A stretch of DNA of 64,000 bases. Source: Labedella phragmitis. Its GTDB lineage: Bacteria > Actinomycetota > Actinomycetes > Actinomycetales > Microbacteriaceae. The stretch lies in the NCBI RefSeq assembly GCF_004078635.1, contig NZ_RZNB01000003.1, forward strand, positions 411,866-475,865, given 5' to 3'. A program made the translations under genes and the position numbers. The notes below the pieces were generated by a model. That model was not told where the DNA came from. It made no database searches and saw only the letters and a program-made list of their open reading frames with translations. Below are positions 43,210 to 52,175 of this stretch, piece after piece (positions within the stretch are counted from its first letter, which is position 1; each line of letters starts with the position of its first letter).

Positions 43210-44259
43210 TCAGGAGGCGAACGCGAGATCGATGAACTCGGACACGTTGTCCTTCGTCACGACGGGCGCGTCGAGCACGATGCGGGTCGGGACGCTCGGC
43301 GTGATGAGGTCGCTCGCGGTCTTTTCCTGAGCGATGAGCCGCGCGAGCGCGATGCCGTCTGCCGCTTGCGTCGACGGGTAGATGATCGTCGCCTTGAGAA
43401 CGGAGTCGTCGGCCTCGATGAGGTCCATGGCGTCGCGGCTGCCCGCGCCGCCGACCATGAAGAACTCGTCGCGACCGGCCGAGTTGATCGCCGCGAGGAC
43501 GCCGGTGCCCTGGTCGTCATCGTGGTTCCAGATGGCGTCGATCTGCGGGTTGGCGGACAGCAGCTGCGATGCCGCGGACTCGCCTCCCGCGACGGTGAAG
43601 TCGGCGGCGACGCGAGCGGACACCTCGAGACCGCAGTCCTCGAGCGCATCGGCGAAGCCTTGCGAGCGGTCCTGCGTCAGCGGGAGCGAGTCGATACCGG
43701 CGATCTCCGCGACGACGGCGTCGGACTGGCCGTCGAGCTGCTCGCAGATGTACGTCCCCGCACTCACACCCATGCCGTAGTTGTCGCCGAGGATCGTGGT
43801 CCGCGCGGCGAAGGGGCTCGAGAACTCCCGGTCGACGTTGATCACCGGGATGCCCGCCTCCATGGCTTTGATGGCCACCTCGGTGAGAGCGGCTCCGTCG
43901 GTCGGAAGCAGGACGATCGCGTCGACCCCCTCGTTGATGAAGGTCTCGACGGCCGCGATCTGGGCGTTCGGGTCGTTCGTGCCCTCGGCGGTCTGGAGTT
44001 CGACGTCGGGGAAGCTCTCGGCGGCGTCGAGAGCGCCGGAGTTGATGGCGCCGAGCCAGCCGTGGTCCGATGCCGGGCCGGAGAAGCCGATCGTGACCGT
44101 GTCGCCCTCCGCCGCGTTCTCCTCGGTGGTCGTGCCCTGGTCGACGACGCTCTCCTCGTCCGCGCCGCTCCCGGTGCAGGCGGTGAGCAGGCCGAGGGCC
44201 ACCACCGACGCGCCAGCGCCGGCGAGAGCCCGATGGAGAATGGTTCGCTTGCGTGCCAT
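43210..44259 (-). CDS. Sugar-binding lipoprotein of an RbsABC-type transporter
   Basis: The 349-residue lipoprotein (lipobox LLTACT, Cys about 28) has the ribose-binding fold: VTIGFSGPASDHGWLGAINS, INEGVDAIVLLPTDGAALTE, IPVINVDREF, QIDAIWNHDDDQGTGVLAAI and TIIYPSTQAADG. An AAGGAGAG site precedes the ATG. It is divergent from the matching ATPase and permease genes, with the oxidoreductase and isomerase downstream. The ligand is probably a pentose or cyclitol but is not readable from sequence. Confidence 0.92.
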   Translation of the reverse strand: MARKRTILHRALAGAGASVVALGLLTACTGSGADEESVVDQGTTTEENAAEGDTVTIGFSGPASDHGWLGAINSGALDAAESFPDVELQTAEGTNDPNAQIAAVETFINEGVDAIVLLPTDGAALTEVAIKAMEAGIPVINVDREFSSPFAARTTILGDNYGMGVSAGTYICEQLDGQSDAVVAEIAGIDSLPLTQDRSQGFADALEDCGLEVSARVAADFTVAGGESAASQLLSANPQIDAIWNHDDDQGTGVLAAINSAGRDEFFMVGGAGSRDAMDLIEADDSVLKATIIYPSTQAADGIALARLIAQEKTASDLITPSVPTRIVLDAPVVTKDNVSEFIDLAFAS

Positions 44260-44298
44260 GAGATTCTCTCCTTTGAGATCCGTATGCGATCGGCGTCG

Positions 44299-44319
44299 TT
44301 TGTTGGTGCAGACAGCAAA
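44299..44319. promoter_or_regulatory. Candidate operator in the divergent ABC promoter region
   Basis: TTTGTTG and CAGCAAA pair at 6 of 7 positions over 21 bp. The site is 40 nt upstream of the binding-protein gene, in an AT-rich part of the shared 256-nt promoter region. The regulator is unknown. Confidence 0.4.
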
Positions 44320-44503
44320 TGACGCGCTCGCAATCTAACAGGGCGTTCACAGGGCGCACCAGAGCTCTCGAGAAAACGATCTCGCCCCTGTTGTGGGGCG
44401 ATCGAACGCTGGAGGCGACCGGCCATCGCGTCCCTCGTCGCATCGGCGGAACGCCTCGGGAACGGGGCCCGTAAGTCCCCTTCTTCACGGCGAGACCGTC
44501 TGA

Positions 44504-44509
44504 TATGTT
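44504..44509 (+). promoter_or_regulatory. -10 element of a leaderless ABC ATPase gene
   Basis: TATGTT lies exactly 12-7 nt before the ATG at 44516, and no ribosome-binding site is present, which is the usual geometry of leaderless mRNAs. Confidence 0.6.
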
Positions 44510-44515
44510 GCGCCC

Positions 44516-46033
44516 ATGGTCAATGTCGACTCAGGGCTCCTTCTCGACGCCCGTGGACTCCAGAAGTCGTTCGCCGGTGTGCGGGCGCTCCGGGACGTCA
44601 GCCTCGAGGTCCGACCCGGCGAGGTGCACTGCGTCCTCGGTCAGAACGGCGCGGGGAAGAGCACGCTCATCAAGACGCTCGCCGGCGTGCATCGCCCCGA
44701 TGCCGGTGAGATCGTGTGGCTCGGCGAGCGCGTGGAGATCGCCGACCCGCAAGCGGCGATCGAACTCGGTATCGCCACCATGTACCAGGAGCTCGACGTC
44801 GTCGACGGTCTCACGGTGGCCGAGAACATCTTCCTCGGCCACGAACTCGCAACGGGCGGTTTCACGCGACGGTCGGAGGCCGCGAAGCAGACCCGCGCGC
44901 TCATGGAACGCCTCGGTCACGCGTCGATCTCGCCGCACGCCGAGGTGGGTTCGCTGAGCGCCGCGAACAAGCAGATCGTGAGCATGGCGCGCGCGCTGTC
45001 CCACGACATCAGACTCGTGATCATGGACGAGCCGTCCGCCGTGCTCGACTCGGAGGAGGTGAAGAACCTCTTCGGCGTCGTCCGCGAGCTCACCTCGGAG
45101 GGCATCGCCGTCGTCTACATCACGCACCGATTGGAGGAGATCCGTCAGATCGGCGACCGTATCACCGTCATCAAGGATGGGCGCACGATGGCGTCGGGGG
45201 TGGCCCTCGCCGACGCTCCGACGTCTGAGCTCATCAAGCTCATGACCGGACGCGAGGTCGCGAGCGTCTTCCCACCGCCCGTGCCCGTTCCCGCGGATGG
45301 CGAACCGGTCCTCGAGGTCGAGGGGCTGTCGCTCCACGGGGTGTTCTCCGACGTGTCCTTCCGGGTCCGCGCCGGTGAGATCGTGGGACTCGCGGGACTC
45401 GTGGGTTCTGGCCGGTCCGAGATCCTCGAGACCGTCTACGGTGCGCGCAAGGCGTCGAGCGGCACGGTGAGCGTCTCGGGCAAGCGCCTGCCGCGAGGGT
45501 CCGTCACGGCGGCGGTGCGCGCGGGCGTCGGCCTCTCGCCGGAGGAGCGGAAGAGCCAGGGCCTCGTGCTCAGCGAGTCGATCTTCGTGAATGTGACGCT
45601 GTCGTCGATGGCGCGGTTCGCGCGCGGCGGTTGGTTGAACGAGCGTGGCGAGCGAGCGGCGGCCCGGGAGCAGATCGAGGCTCTCGACCTGCGCCCGTCC
45701 GACCCCGATCGCCCGGCTTCGACGCTCTCGGGGGGCAACCAGCAGAAGATCCTGCTCGCGCGCTGGCTCGTGCACGGAGCGGGTGTGCTCCTCCTCGACG
45801 AGCCGACGCGTGGCGTCGACGTCGGCGCCCGCGCGGAGATCTACGCCCTCATCCGCCGCCTCGCCGCGGCGGGCAACGCGATCGTCATCGTTTCGAGCGA
45901 GATCGAGGAGGTCCTCGGGCTCGCGGACGTCGTCCTCGTCGTCTCCGACGGCCGCATCCTCGCAACGCTCCCCGCCCACGACATCGACGAGCACGGTGTG
46001 CTCGAACTCGTCATGAAAGGAACTGCCGCATGA
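44516..46033 (+). CDS. Sugar ABC transporter ATPase (RbsA/MglA type)
   Basis: The 505-residue protein holds two ABC domains. The first has Walker A GQNGAGKST (residues about 42-50), the atypical signature LSAANKQIVSMARAL and Walker B LVIMDEPSA; the second has the degenerate Walker A GLVGSGRSE, signature LSGGNQQKI and Walker B VLLLDEPTRG. This double-domain form powers ribose/galactose-type importers. It is coupled by an ATGA overlap to the permease gene and appears leaderless. Confidence 0.95.
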   Translation: MVNVDSGLLLDARGLQKSFAGVRALRDVSLEVRPGEVHCVLGQNGAGKSTLIKTLAGVHRPDAGEIVWLGERVEIADPQAAIELGIATMYQELDVVDGLTVAENIFLGHELATGGFTRRSEAAKQTRALMERLGHASISPHAEVGSLSAANKQIVSMARALSHDIRLVIMDEPSAVLDSEEVKNLFGVVRELTSEGIAVVYITHRLEEIRQIGDRITVIKDGRTMASGVALADAPTSELIKLMTGREVASVFPPPVPVPADGEPVLEVEGLSLHGVFSDVSFRVRAGEIVGLAGLVGSGRSEILETVYGARKASSGTVSVSGKRLPRGSVTAAVRAGVGLSPEERKSQGLVLSESIFVNVTLSSMARFARGGWLNERGERAAAREQIEALDLRPSDPDRPASTLSGGNQQKILLARWLVHGAGVLLLDEPTRGVDVGARAEIYALIRRLAAAGNAIVIVSSEIEEVLGLADVVLVVSDGRILATLPAHDIDEHGVLELVMKGTAA

Positions 46034-47148
46034 GCGAGCAGCAGAACACCCGGATCGGCGAGGCCCGGACGCCCGGTGAATCCCAGACTCCCGGCGGTCC
46101 TCGGACTCCCGGCGATCACCAGACGCCCGGCGGTTCTCCCGGTGCCCGCTCCAGCGGAGCGGACACCGCCGCGTCGCCGTCCCTCTGGCGGCGGATCCTC
46201 AGCGGATCCGCCGGCCGCAACGCCGGCCTCGTGATCGCGTTGCTCGTGATCGTGATCGTCGGTGCGGTGACGGCGGGCGACACCTTCACGTCGGTGCCGA
46301 ACGTGCTCACGATCCTGCGGCAGGCGTCGATCATCGGCGTCATCAGCATCGGGATGACGCTCGTGATCATCGGCGGGGGGATCGACCTGTCGGTCGGTTC
46401 GGTCATGGGTCTCGCCTCCGTCGTGGCGACGCTCGCGGCGATCCAGGACCTCGCGAGCAGTCTGCACTGGAGCGTCATCGCGGTCATCGCGATCGCGGTG
46501 GGAGTGGCAGCGGGATTCGTGAACGGCATCGTGGTCGCCTACGGAAAGGTCGCGGCGTTCATGGCGACGCTCGCGATGCTCGTCGCGGCTCGCGGCCTCG
46601 CGGAGATCCTCGCCAACCGCCGGACACTGACCGTGAAGTCGCGCGATTTCGTCGACGCCCTCAACGCGGACATCCTCGGCGTCGACATCCTCATCTGGAT
46701 CTTCATCCTCGTGGCCGTCGCCGGTTGGCTCGTGCTCAACCGGACGACTTTCGGCCGCCGCACGGTCGCGATCGGCGGCAACCGCGAGGCCTCGCGCCTC
46801 GCCGGCATCGACGTCCGCCGGCACACCATGTACCTCTACGCGATCACGGGCCTCACCGCCGGCATCGCCGCCGTGATGATCCTCGGACGCACGACGGCCG
46901 GCACCTCGACGCACGGTCAGCTGTACGAGCTCGACGCGATCGCGGCGGTCGTGGTCGGTGGCACGCTACTCGTCGGCGGTCGTGGAACCATCACCGGCAC
47001 CGTCTTCGGCGTGCTGATCTTCGCGACGCTCACGAACGTGTTCGTGCAGAACGATCTGCTCTCGTCCGTCCAGGCGGTGACGAAGGGCGTCATCATCGTC
47101 GTGGCGGTGCTGCTCCAGCAGCGCTTCGCGGCCCCGACCTCGCGGTAG
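46030..47148 (+). CDS. Sugar ABC transporter permease (RbsC type)
   Basis: The 372-residue protein has about eight to ten spans and the family signatures GMTLVIIGGGIDLSVGSVMG, YGKVAAFMATLAMLVAARGL, FGRRTVAIGGNREASRLAGI and VVGGTLLVGGRGTITGTVFG. It partners the upstream ATPase and the divergent binding protein. An odd cytoplasmic N terminus of about 50 residues consists of TPG-rich repeats (RTPGESQTPGGPRTPGDHQT), absent from typical RbsC proteins. Confidence 0.94.
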   Translation: MSEQQNTRIGEARTPGESQTPGGPRTPGDHQTPGGSPGARSSGADTAASPSLWRRILSGSAGRNAGLVIALLVIVIVGAVTAGDTFTSVPNVLTILRQASIIGVISIGMTLVIIGGGIDLSVGSVMGLASVVATLAAIQDLASSLHWSVIAVIAIAVGVAAGFVNGIVVAYGKVAAFMATLAMLVAARGLAEILANRRTLTVKSRDFVDALNADILGVDILIWIFILVAVAGWLVLNRTTFGRRTVAIGGNREASRLAGIDVRRHTMYLYAITGLTAGIAAVMILGRTTAGTSTHGQLYELDAIAAVVVGGTLLVGGRGTITGTVFGVLIFATLTNVFVQNDLLSSVQAVTKGVIIVVAVLLQQRFAAPTSR

Positions 47149-47186
47149 CGCGCCAGGGCGTTCGGAGCACACAGGGATAACCGGAC

Positions 47187-48578
47187 TCATCCCGTCGCGG
47201 GGAGCGGGGGCCGCCACCTTCGGGCCTTCGTCACGTACGTCCACTCGTGATGGCCGGGCCCACGGACGTGCGGGACGCCCCCAGGCATGCTGATTCGCCA
47301 CGGGCCCGAATCGATCTTCTGATGGTGACCCCAGCAGAGGAGCACTCCGTTGTCGACGTGGGTCGGCCCGCCGGCTCGATGCGGGATGACGTGATGGACC
47401 TCGCACCACCCGGCCGGGATGCCGCAGCCCGGGATGATGCAGCCACCGTCTCTCGCCGTGATGACGCGCCGCTGACTGGCGATGAAGCACCGCTGCACGG
47501 ATCCCAGGGAGAGGATGCGGCCCGCGGGGCTCAGTGTCGCGATCTGATGGCCGCGCGTGTCCATGAGCCGCTCGATCGAGGCGACGGGTACGGGAGTCGC
47601 GAGACCGTCGATGACGCCGAAGCCGTTCGGCTCCTCGAGGGCCTCCGCGGTGACCGTGACGATGACGGCGGGAGCCGCTCCGCCGAGGTCGGGAGCGTCG
47701 ACGGCGCGTGATGCCGCGCCGACGATCGCTGCGAGAGCATCGTGCCGCTTCTCGTCGAGCGTGCGCGGGTCGGCATCGACGGCGACATCGACGTCATCGG
47801 CGGCATCCGGATCGGCGAAGGTGGGTGAACGCCGGTGAGCGTCGACGAGGTTCTTCAACGTGATCCCGACCTCGCCGGCGAGGAGCCCGGACACCGGGAT
47901 GAGGCCCTCGGACGTTTCGACGCCGAAGCGGAGCCGACGCTTCCGCCGCGCACGCTGTTCCTTCGGGCGGGCGCCGTCGGGATCGATCCGCGCGATGAAG
48001 ACGCTCGCCTGCATCCGCACGAGGTCGACCCGGAGGGGTGGGTGCTCGTGCGTGCCCGCGGCGAGCAGGACGAGGCCCCGCTCCGCCTCGTCGAGGATCT
48101 CGGGCGAGACCCGGCGCGCGACCCCGTCGAGTTCGCGCACGAGGACTCCGGCGGCTTCGATGCCGAGAGCGCCGTCCTCGACCGCTGCCGCGATGTGGTG
48201 GTGGGGCGCCGGGGTCTCCGCCCCGGTGATGGTGAGGCTCGGCGTGACCGCCCGCCCGAGGTGGATGCGGCTCGTCGCCGACGCGACCGAGATGCCCGCG
48301 AGAGCGGCGAGCCCGTCTGCAGCGCTTGCATGACCGAGGGCACCGAACGTGTCGATCGGGCCGTCCGATCGCGACTCCGCGTCTCCCGCGAGGCGGAGAC
48401 GGAGGGCATCGATGATGCGGCCGAGCGACTCCACCTCCTCGACGAGCTGAATGTAGTCGTCGCCTGAGAGACGGGCGGGAACGAGCGCGTGGAGGGGCGC
48501 GGCGAGGGCGTCGACCGCTCGTGCGATCGACGCCCGCAGCGCCACCTCGTGTTCCCCCATAGGAACAGTGAACACCAT
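47187..48578 (-). CDS. DUF222 and HNH endonuclease domain protein
   Basis: The 463-residue protein has the helical DUF222 region (about 40-300, with PIDTFGALGHASAADGLAAL and ELDGVARRVSPEIL) and a C-terminal HNH nuclease motif (CIIPGCGIPAGWCEVHHVIP, GGPTHVDNGVLLCWGHHQKI), in the arrangement of the REP13E12 family, present in many copies in actinobacterial genomes. It may act in mobility, defence or restriction; the role is unsettled. TAATGT lies 13-8 nt before the ATG, so it is probably leaderless. A short palindrome-type repeat is found 150 nt upstream. Confidence 0.88.
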   Translation of the reverse strand: MVFTVPMGEHEVALRASIARAVDALAAPLHALVPARLSGDDYIQLVEEVESLGRIIDALRLRLAGDAESRSDGPIDTFGALGHASAADGLAALAGISVASATSRIHLGRAVTPSLTITGAETPAPHHHIAAAVEDGALGIEAAGVLVRELDGVARRVSPEILDEAERGLVLLAAGTHEHPPLRVDLVRMQASVFIARIDPDGARPKEQRARRKRRLRFGVETSEGLIPVSGLLAGEVGITLKNLVDAHRRSPTFADPDAADDVDVAVDADPRTLDEKRHDALAAIVGAASRAVDAPDLGGAAPAVIVTVTAEALEEPNGFGVIDGLATPVPVASIERLMDTRGHQIATLSPAGRILSLGSVQRCFIASQRRVITARDGGCIIPGCGIPAGWCEVHHVIPHRAGGPTHVDNGVLLCWGHHQKIDSGPWRISMPGGVPHVRGPGHHEWTYVTKARRWRPPLPATG

Positions 48579-48727
48579 GCCACCGACATTACGACCGAGG
48601 CCAGGGTGAGCGTGAATACGCCGATGAGAGGAACATTGTGGACGACGGGTCTCGGACTATTCTGGTGTGCTGATTCACACGTGCGGCATGGCGGCGCGGC
48701 ACGCGCCCCGAACTCGAGGTGATGCCC

Positions 48728-48747
48728 TTCGACACGCTCAGGGAGCG
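48728..48747. repeat. Single arm of a dispersed GAGCTTGTCGA-type repeat
   Basis: TTCGACACGCTCAGGGAGCG matches 17 of 20 positions of the right arm of the palindrome at 52694-52713. Such sequences are dispersed in related genomes, often near DUF222/HNH genes, as here. Confidence 0.6.
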
Positions 48748-48849
48748 CGGGGATGAGTGGGGTGACGCACGACCCGGGCCCGCGTTGCACGCCGGCGACC
48801 TCGATCCCGTGCCGACCGTGGTGTCAGCAGGGTGTGGGACAGTCGAGGG

Positions 48850-49671
48850 GTGACCACGTCCCCGCCTCGCACCACGCTCATCGCCGGGTGCGGGCGACTC
48901 GGCACGGCGCTCGGCAAGCGGCTCGTCATGGCGGGTGGTCGCGTCGTGGCCCTGCGGCGTGACGTGAGCGTCCTGCCCGCAGCGTTCTCGTCGATCTCGC
49001 TCGATCTGACCGCACCGATGACCGCACCGCTCCCCCACGCCGACGCGCTCGTCGTCACGCTCACGCCGAGCGCCGTGAACGGCGACTACCGCACCGCGCT
49101 CACCAACGTCCTCCAGGCGCTCCCCGGCCCCCCTGCCCGGACCGTCTTCGTCTCGACCACGGGAGTTTTCGACGGCTGGCGCGGCGGGCAACCCATCACG
49201 GAGAGCGATCTCCCGACCGGGGAAACGGGGCGCGCGCGGATACTGCTCGACGCGGAGACCGTCGCCGTCGACCTCCTCGACGCGATCATCCTGCGCCCCG
49301 TCGGCATCTACGGGCCGGGGCGCGACTTCCTCATCCGGCAGACGCTCACGGCGACCTCGATCGACGGCGGACGGATGACCAACCGCATCCACGAGGCCGA
49401 CCTCGCACGGGCTCTCGAGGCGCTGCTGACCTCCGCGGCCCCTCCGCCCGTCCTGCACGCGGTGGACGAGGAACCCACCCGGCTGCGCGCCGTCGTCGAC
49501 CACATCGCGGCCCGACTCGGCGTCACGGCACCGCCGACCGCGGACGACAGCGCACCGAGCGGCAACACCTTCGACGGCTCGGTCCTGCTCGATCTGCTCG
49601 GCCACCTCGACTACCCGGACTACCGGGTCGGATATGACGAACTCGTCGCGGACGCTCACCCGTCAGCCTGA
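48850..49671 (+). CDS. NAD(P)-binding epimerase/dehydratase-like protein
   Basis: The 273-residue protein has an extended-SDR shape: TLIAGCGRLGTALGKRL at the cofactor site, TVFVSTTGVFDGW (Ser/Thr), ILRPVGIYGPGRD and NRIHEADLARALEALL. It resembles YeeZ-type NAD-dependent epimerases; the exact reaction is unknown. The usual YxxxK is not obvious, so activity may differ from classic epimerases. The start is GTG at 48850 without a good ribosome-binding site. Confidence 0.82.
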   Translation: MTTSPPRTTLIAGCGRLGTALGKRLVMAGGRVVALRRDVSVLPAAFSSISLDLTAPMTAPLPHADALVVTLTPSAVNGDYRTALTNVLQALPGPPARTVFVSTTGVFDGWRGGQPITESDLPTGETGRARILLDAETVAVDLLDAIILRPVGIYGPGRDFLIRQTLTATSIDGGRMTNRIHEADLARALEALLTSAAPPPVLHAVDEEPTRLRAVVDHIAARLGVTAPPTADDSAPSGNTFDGSVLLDLLGHLDYPDYRVGYDELVADAHPSA

Positions 49672-49823
49672 GGCGCCCGGCTGATCCGGGCCGCGGGCAC
49701 GCCGATGGATCGCCTCGGCATCCCGTCTCCGCGTATACGAAGGACGACCGCGGGCGTGCTTTCACCCGCGGTCGTCCAGTGCGTTCGCCGTTGCCGAGAC
49801 GGGAGGTCTCGGCCCGTCGACAC

Positions 49824-50852
49824 TCAGCTCGCGGCGCCGCCGAGGCTCGTGGTGTCGATCACGAAGCGGTAGCGCACGTCGGAGCGGAGGACGCGCTCGT
49901 AGGCGTCGTTGATCTGGTCGGCCGAGATGACCTCGACCTCGGTCGCGATGCCGTTCTCCGCGCAGAAGTCGAGCATCTCCTGGGTCTCCGCGATGCTGCC
50001 GATACCGGAGCCGCCGAACGAACGGCGGTTGCCGAACAGCGTGAACACCTGGAAGCTCACGGGCTCGGCGGGAGCACCGACGTTGACGAAGGACCCGTCG
50101 AGGCGGAGGAGCGAAAGGTACGCGTCGAAGTCGAGTTCGGCGCTGCTCACGGTGTTGAGGATGAGGTCGAAGGTGTTCGCGAGCGTCTCGAACGTCTGCG
50201 GGTCGGACGTGGCGAAGTAGTCGTCGGCGCCGAAGCGCAGCCCGTCGTCCTTCTTGCCGAGCGTCTGCGACAGCACCGTCACGTGCGCGCCCATGGCGTG
50301 GGCGAGCTTGACGGCGAGGTGGCCGAGGCCGCCCATGCCGACGACGGCGACCTTCTTGCCGGGAGCGGCACCCCAGTGGCGCAGCGGCGAGTACGTCGTG
50401 ATCCCGGCGCAGAGGAGCGGCGCGGCGGCCTCGTACGGGATCGACTCGGGCACGCGGAGCACGAAGTCCTCGTCCACCACGACGTGCGTCGAGTAGCCGC
50501 CCTGCGTGACCGTGCCGTCGCGGTCCGGAGTGCGCCCGCCGTCGCCGACGACGGGCGCGTAGAAGACGCGACCGAGGGCGTTCATGGCGAGGAGATCCTG
50601 GTGGGCGGTCTCGGCGTCGTCGAACTGCAGCGCGCGCGAGATGGCGTCGAGCACCGAGGAGGACGCACCAGAGATCGCGCCGCGCTCGAGACGGGAGTAG
50701 TACTCCACGCTCACTCCGGCGAGCATCGCGACCTCTGAGCGGCGGAGACCCGGCACGCGCCGGTTCGTCCCCGCGGGAAGCCCCGCCTCCGTCGGCGACG
50801 TCTTCGCGCGGCGCGACATGAGGAACTCCCGCACCTCGTCTCGATTGTCCAT
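49824..50852 (-). CDS. Chimeric gene: XRE/MmyB regulator fused to the C-terminal half of a zinc alcohol dehydrogenase
   Basis: Residues 1-84 are a complete XRE helix-turn-helix ([20 protein letters not shown]) of the MmyB type. Residues 85-108 ([15 protein letters not shown]) are a piece of the MmyB ligand domain joined out of place, and from about residue 110 the protein is a NAD(P)-dependent alcohol dehydrogenase lacking its first 110-140 residues ([52 protein letters not shown]). The catalytic zinc ligands (Cys..GHE) lie in the missing part, so oxidoreductase activity should be lost. The frame is open throughout; TAGCCT at -12 to -7 suggests a leaderless promoter. It may be a pseudogene or a recent fusion. 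Confidence 0.85.
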   Translation of the reverse strand: MDNRDEVREFLMSRRAKTSPTEAGLPAGTNRRVPGLRRSEVAMLAGVSVEYYSRLERGAISGASSSVLDAISRALQFDDAETAHQDLLAMNALGRVFYAPVVGDGGRTPDRDGTVTQGGYSTHVVVDEDFVLRVPESIPYEAAAPLLCAGITTYSPLRHWGAAPGKKVAVVGMGGLGHLAVKLAHAMGAHVTVLSQTLGKKDDGLRFGADDYFATSDPQTFETLANTFDLILNTVSSAELDFDAYLSLLRLDGSFVNVGAPAEPVSFQVFTLFGNRRSFGGSGIGSIAETQEMLDFCAENGIATEVEVISADQINDAYERVLRSDVRYRFVIDTTSLGGAAS

Positions 50853-50940
50853 GTCGACAGGCTACGTCCGCCGCGCTCGGCGTGGGATGCCCTCTCGGTA
50901 CACCCCTCGCGAGTGCCCCCCCCCCTGCGCCGGCTGCACC

Positions 50941-51023
50941 GTCGGCAGGAGCGCCGTCGGCAGGAGCGCCGTCGGCAGGAGCACCGTCGGCAGGAGCGTG
51001 GTCGGCAGGAGCGCCGTCGGCAC
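50941..51023. repeat. Intergenic 15-bp minisatellite
   Basis: Five tandem units of GTCGGCAGGAGCGCC, with one- or two-base variants in units 3 and 4, plus a partial sixth, lie between the WYL gene stop and the chimeric gene start. A run of ten C (50916-50925) is next to the array. No gene reads through it. Confidence 0.92.
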
Positions 51024-51059
51024 AGCGCCACCGCTCGCTCCGGCGTGAGCCCACCTCCG

Positions 51060-52061
51060 TCAGGCGGACGCCGCCGCGGCGGCCCGATCGGCGAGCGCCG
51101 CGAACGCGGATCGCAGTTCCCGCGGCTGCACATCGGAGATCGGCGCGTCCCAGCGGGAGAACGCCGCCGCGAGGCTTCCCCACGACCATGAGCCGAGCCT
51201 CACGCGGGAGCGCTCGTCATCGAGCGCCTCGGCCGTGCCGTCGCCGAGGTACGGGGCGACCTCGGCGAGCGGCACCGGGAGCGTCGCCTCACCCCAACAC
51301 GCCCAGGTGTCCTCGGTGTCCGAGCCCCGGAAGCGCGCGGAGAGGAAGCGGGCGGGGTCGCCGCCGGGAACCGTACGAGGTGTGAAGCGGCGTCCGTTGT
51401 GGCTGCGGGCATTGATGCGGTCGACGCGGTAGATGCGCCAGTCCTCCCTCACGGCGGAATAGCCGATCAGATACCAGCGGCCGGAATGCAGCAGCAGATG
51501 GTGGGGTTCCGTCCGCCGCCCCACCTCGCCGTCGGAGGTGTCGGCCGTCACGCTCGGCGACGCGTAGTCGAATCGCAGCTCCTCCTCCGCCCGGATCGCC
51601 TCGCCGATGCGAACGAGCAGACCGGGATCGACCGGGGCGGCCGCGGCACCGCCCGGCGCCGGGGAGACCGAGACCGGCGACAGGTTGGCGATCCGGTTCG
51701 CCAGGTGCGCCGGCATGAGTCGCGACAGCGTGCCGAGCGCCCTCTCGGCCGCCTCGTCGAGGTCGGCGCCGAGCCCGCCGGCCGTGCGGAGGGCGAGGGC
51801 GATCGCCACAGCCTGCTCGTCGTCGAAGCGGAGTGGCGGCAGGTGAGAGCCGGCTTGCAGTCGGTAGCCACCGTCCGGCCCCCGCGTCGAGTCGATCGTG
51901 TAGTCGAGCTCGCGCAAGCGGTCGATGTCGCGCCGGACGGTCCGCTCGCTCACCTCGAGTCGACGGGCGAGCACCGGCGCCGGCCAGTCCCGCCGCGCCT
52001 GGAGGAGCGAGAGCAGGGCGAGCAGTCGCTTCGAGGTCGACGGGGAGTCGGCGATGGGCAT
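51060..52061 (-). CDS. WYL-domain transcriptional regulator (YafY type)
   Basis: The 333-residue protein has an N-terminal helix-turn-helix (TSKRLLALLSLLQARRDWPA; LEVSERTVRRDIDRLRELDY) followed by a WYL sensor domain (HHLLLHSGRWYLIGYSAVRE, then WRIYRVDRI). It probably regulates the divergent VOC gene, a frequent pairing. The ATG at 52061 was chosen because family sequence starts there. Confidence 0.9.
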   Translation of the reverse strand: MPIADSPSTSKRLLALLSLLQARRDWPAPVLARRLEVSERTVRRDIDRLRELDYTIDSTRGPDGGYRLQAGSHLPPLRFDDEQAVAIALALRTAGGLGADLDEAAERALGTLSRLMPAHLANRIANLSPVSVSPAPGGAAAAPVDPGLLVRIGEAIRAEEELRFDYASPSVTADTSDGEVGRRTEPHHLLLHSGRWYLIGYSAVREDWRIYRVDRINARSHNGRRFTPRTVPGGDPARFLSARFRGSDTEDTWACWGEATLPVPLAEVAPYLGDGTAEALDDERSRVRLGSWSWGSLAAAFSRWDAPISDVQPRELRSAFAALADRAAAAASA

Positions 52062-52175
52062 GCACCCATCATCGCGCGCATATAGGACGTTGCCTGACCG
52101 GAACTGCTGCGATCCTCTCCTCATCCCGAGAACGGGGCAGACGGAGCCCCGGCTCACCCACAGTAAGGAACGCTC

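Noticed and set aside
35573..47148. Treating the arabinose genes and the RbsABC-type transporter as one regulon
   Set aside because: The perfect arabinose operator was not noticed in the transporter promoter region, which instead has a different inverted repeat; adjacency alone is not enough.
48600..48720. tRNA or small RNA gene in the gap upstream of the HNH gene
   Set aside because: No cloverleaf arms, and no hairpin with a terminator-like end, could be made out.
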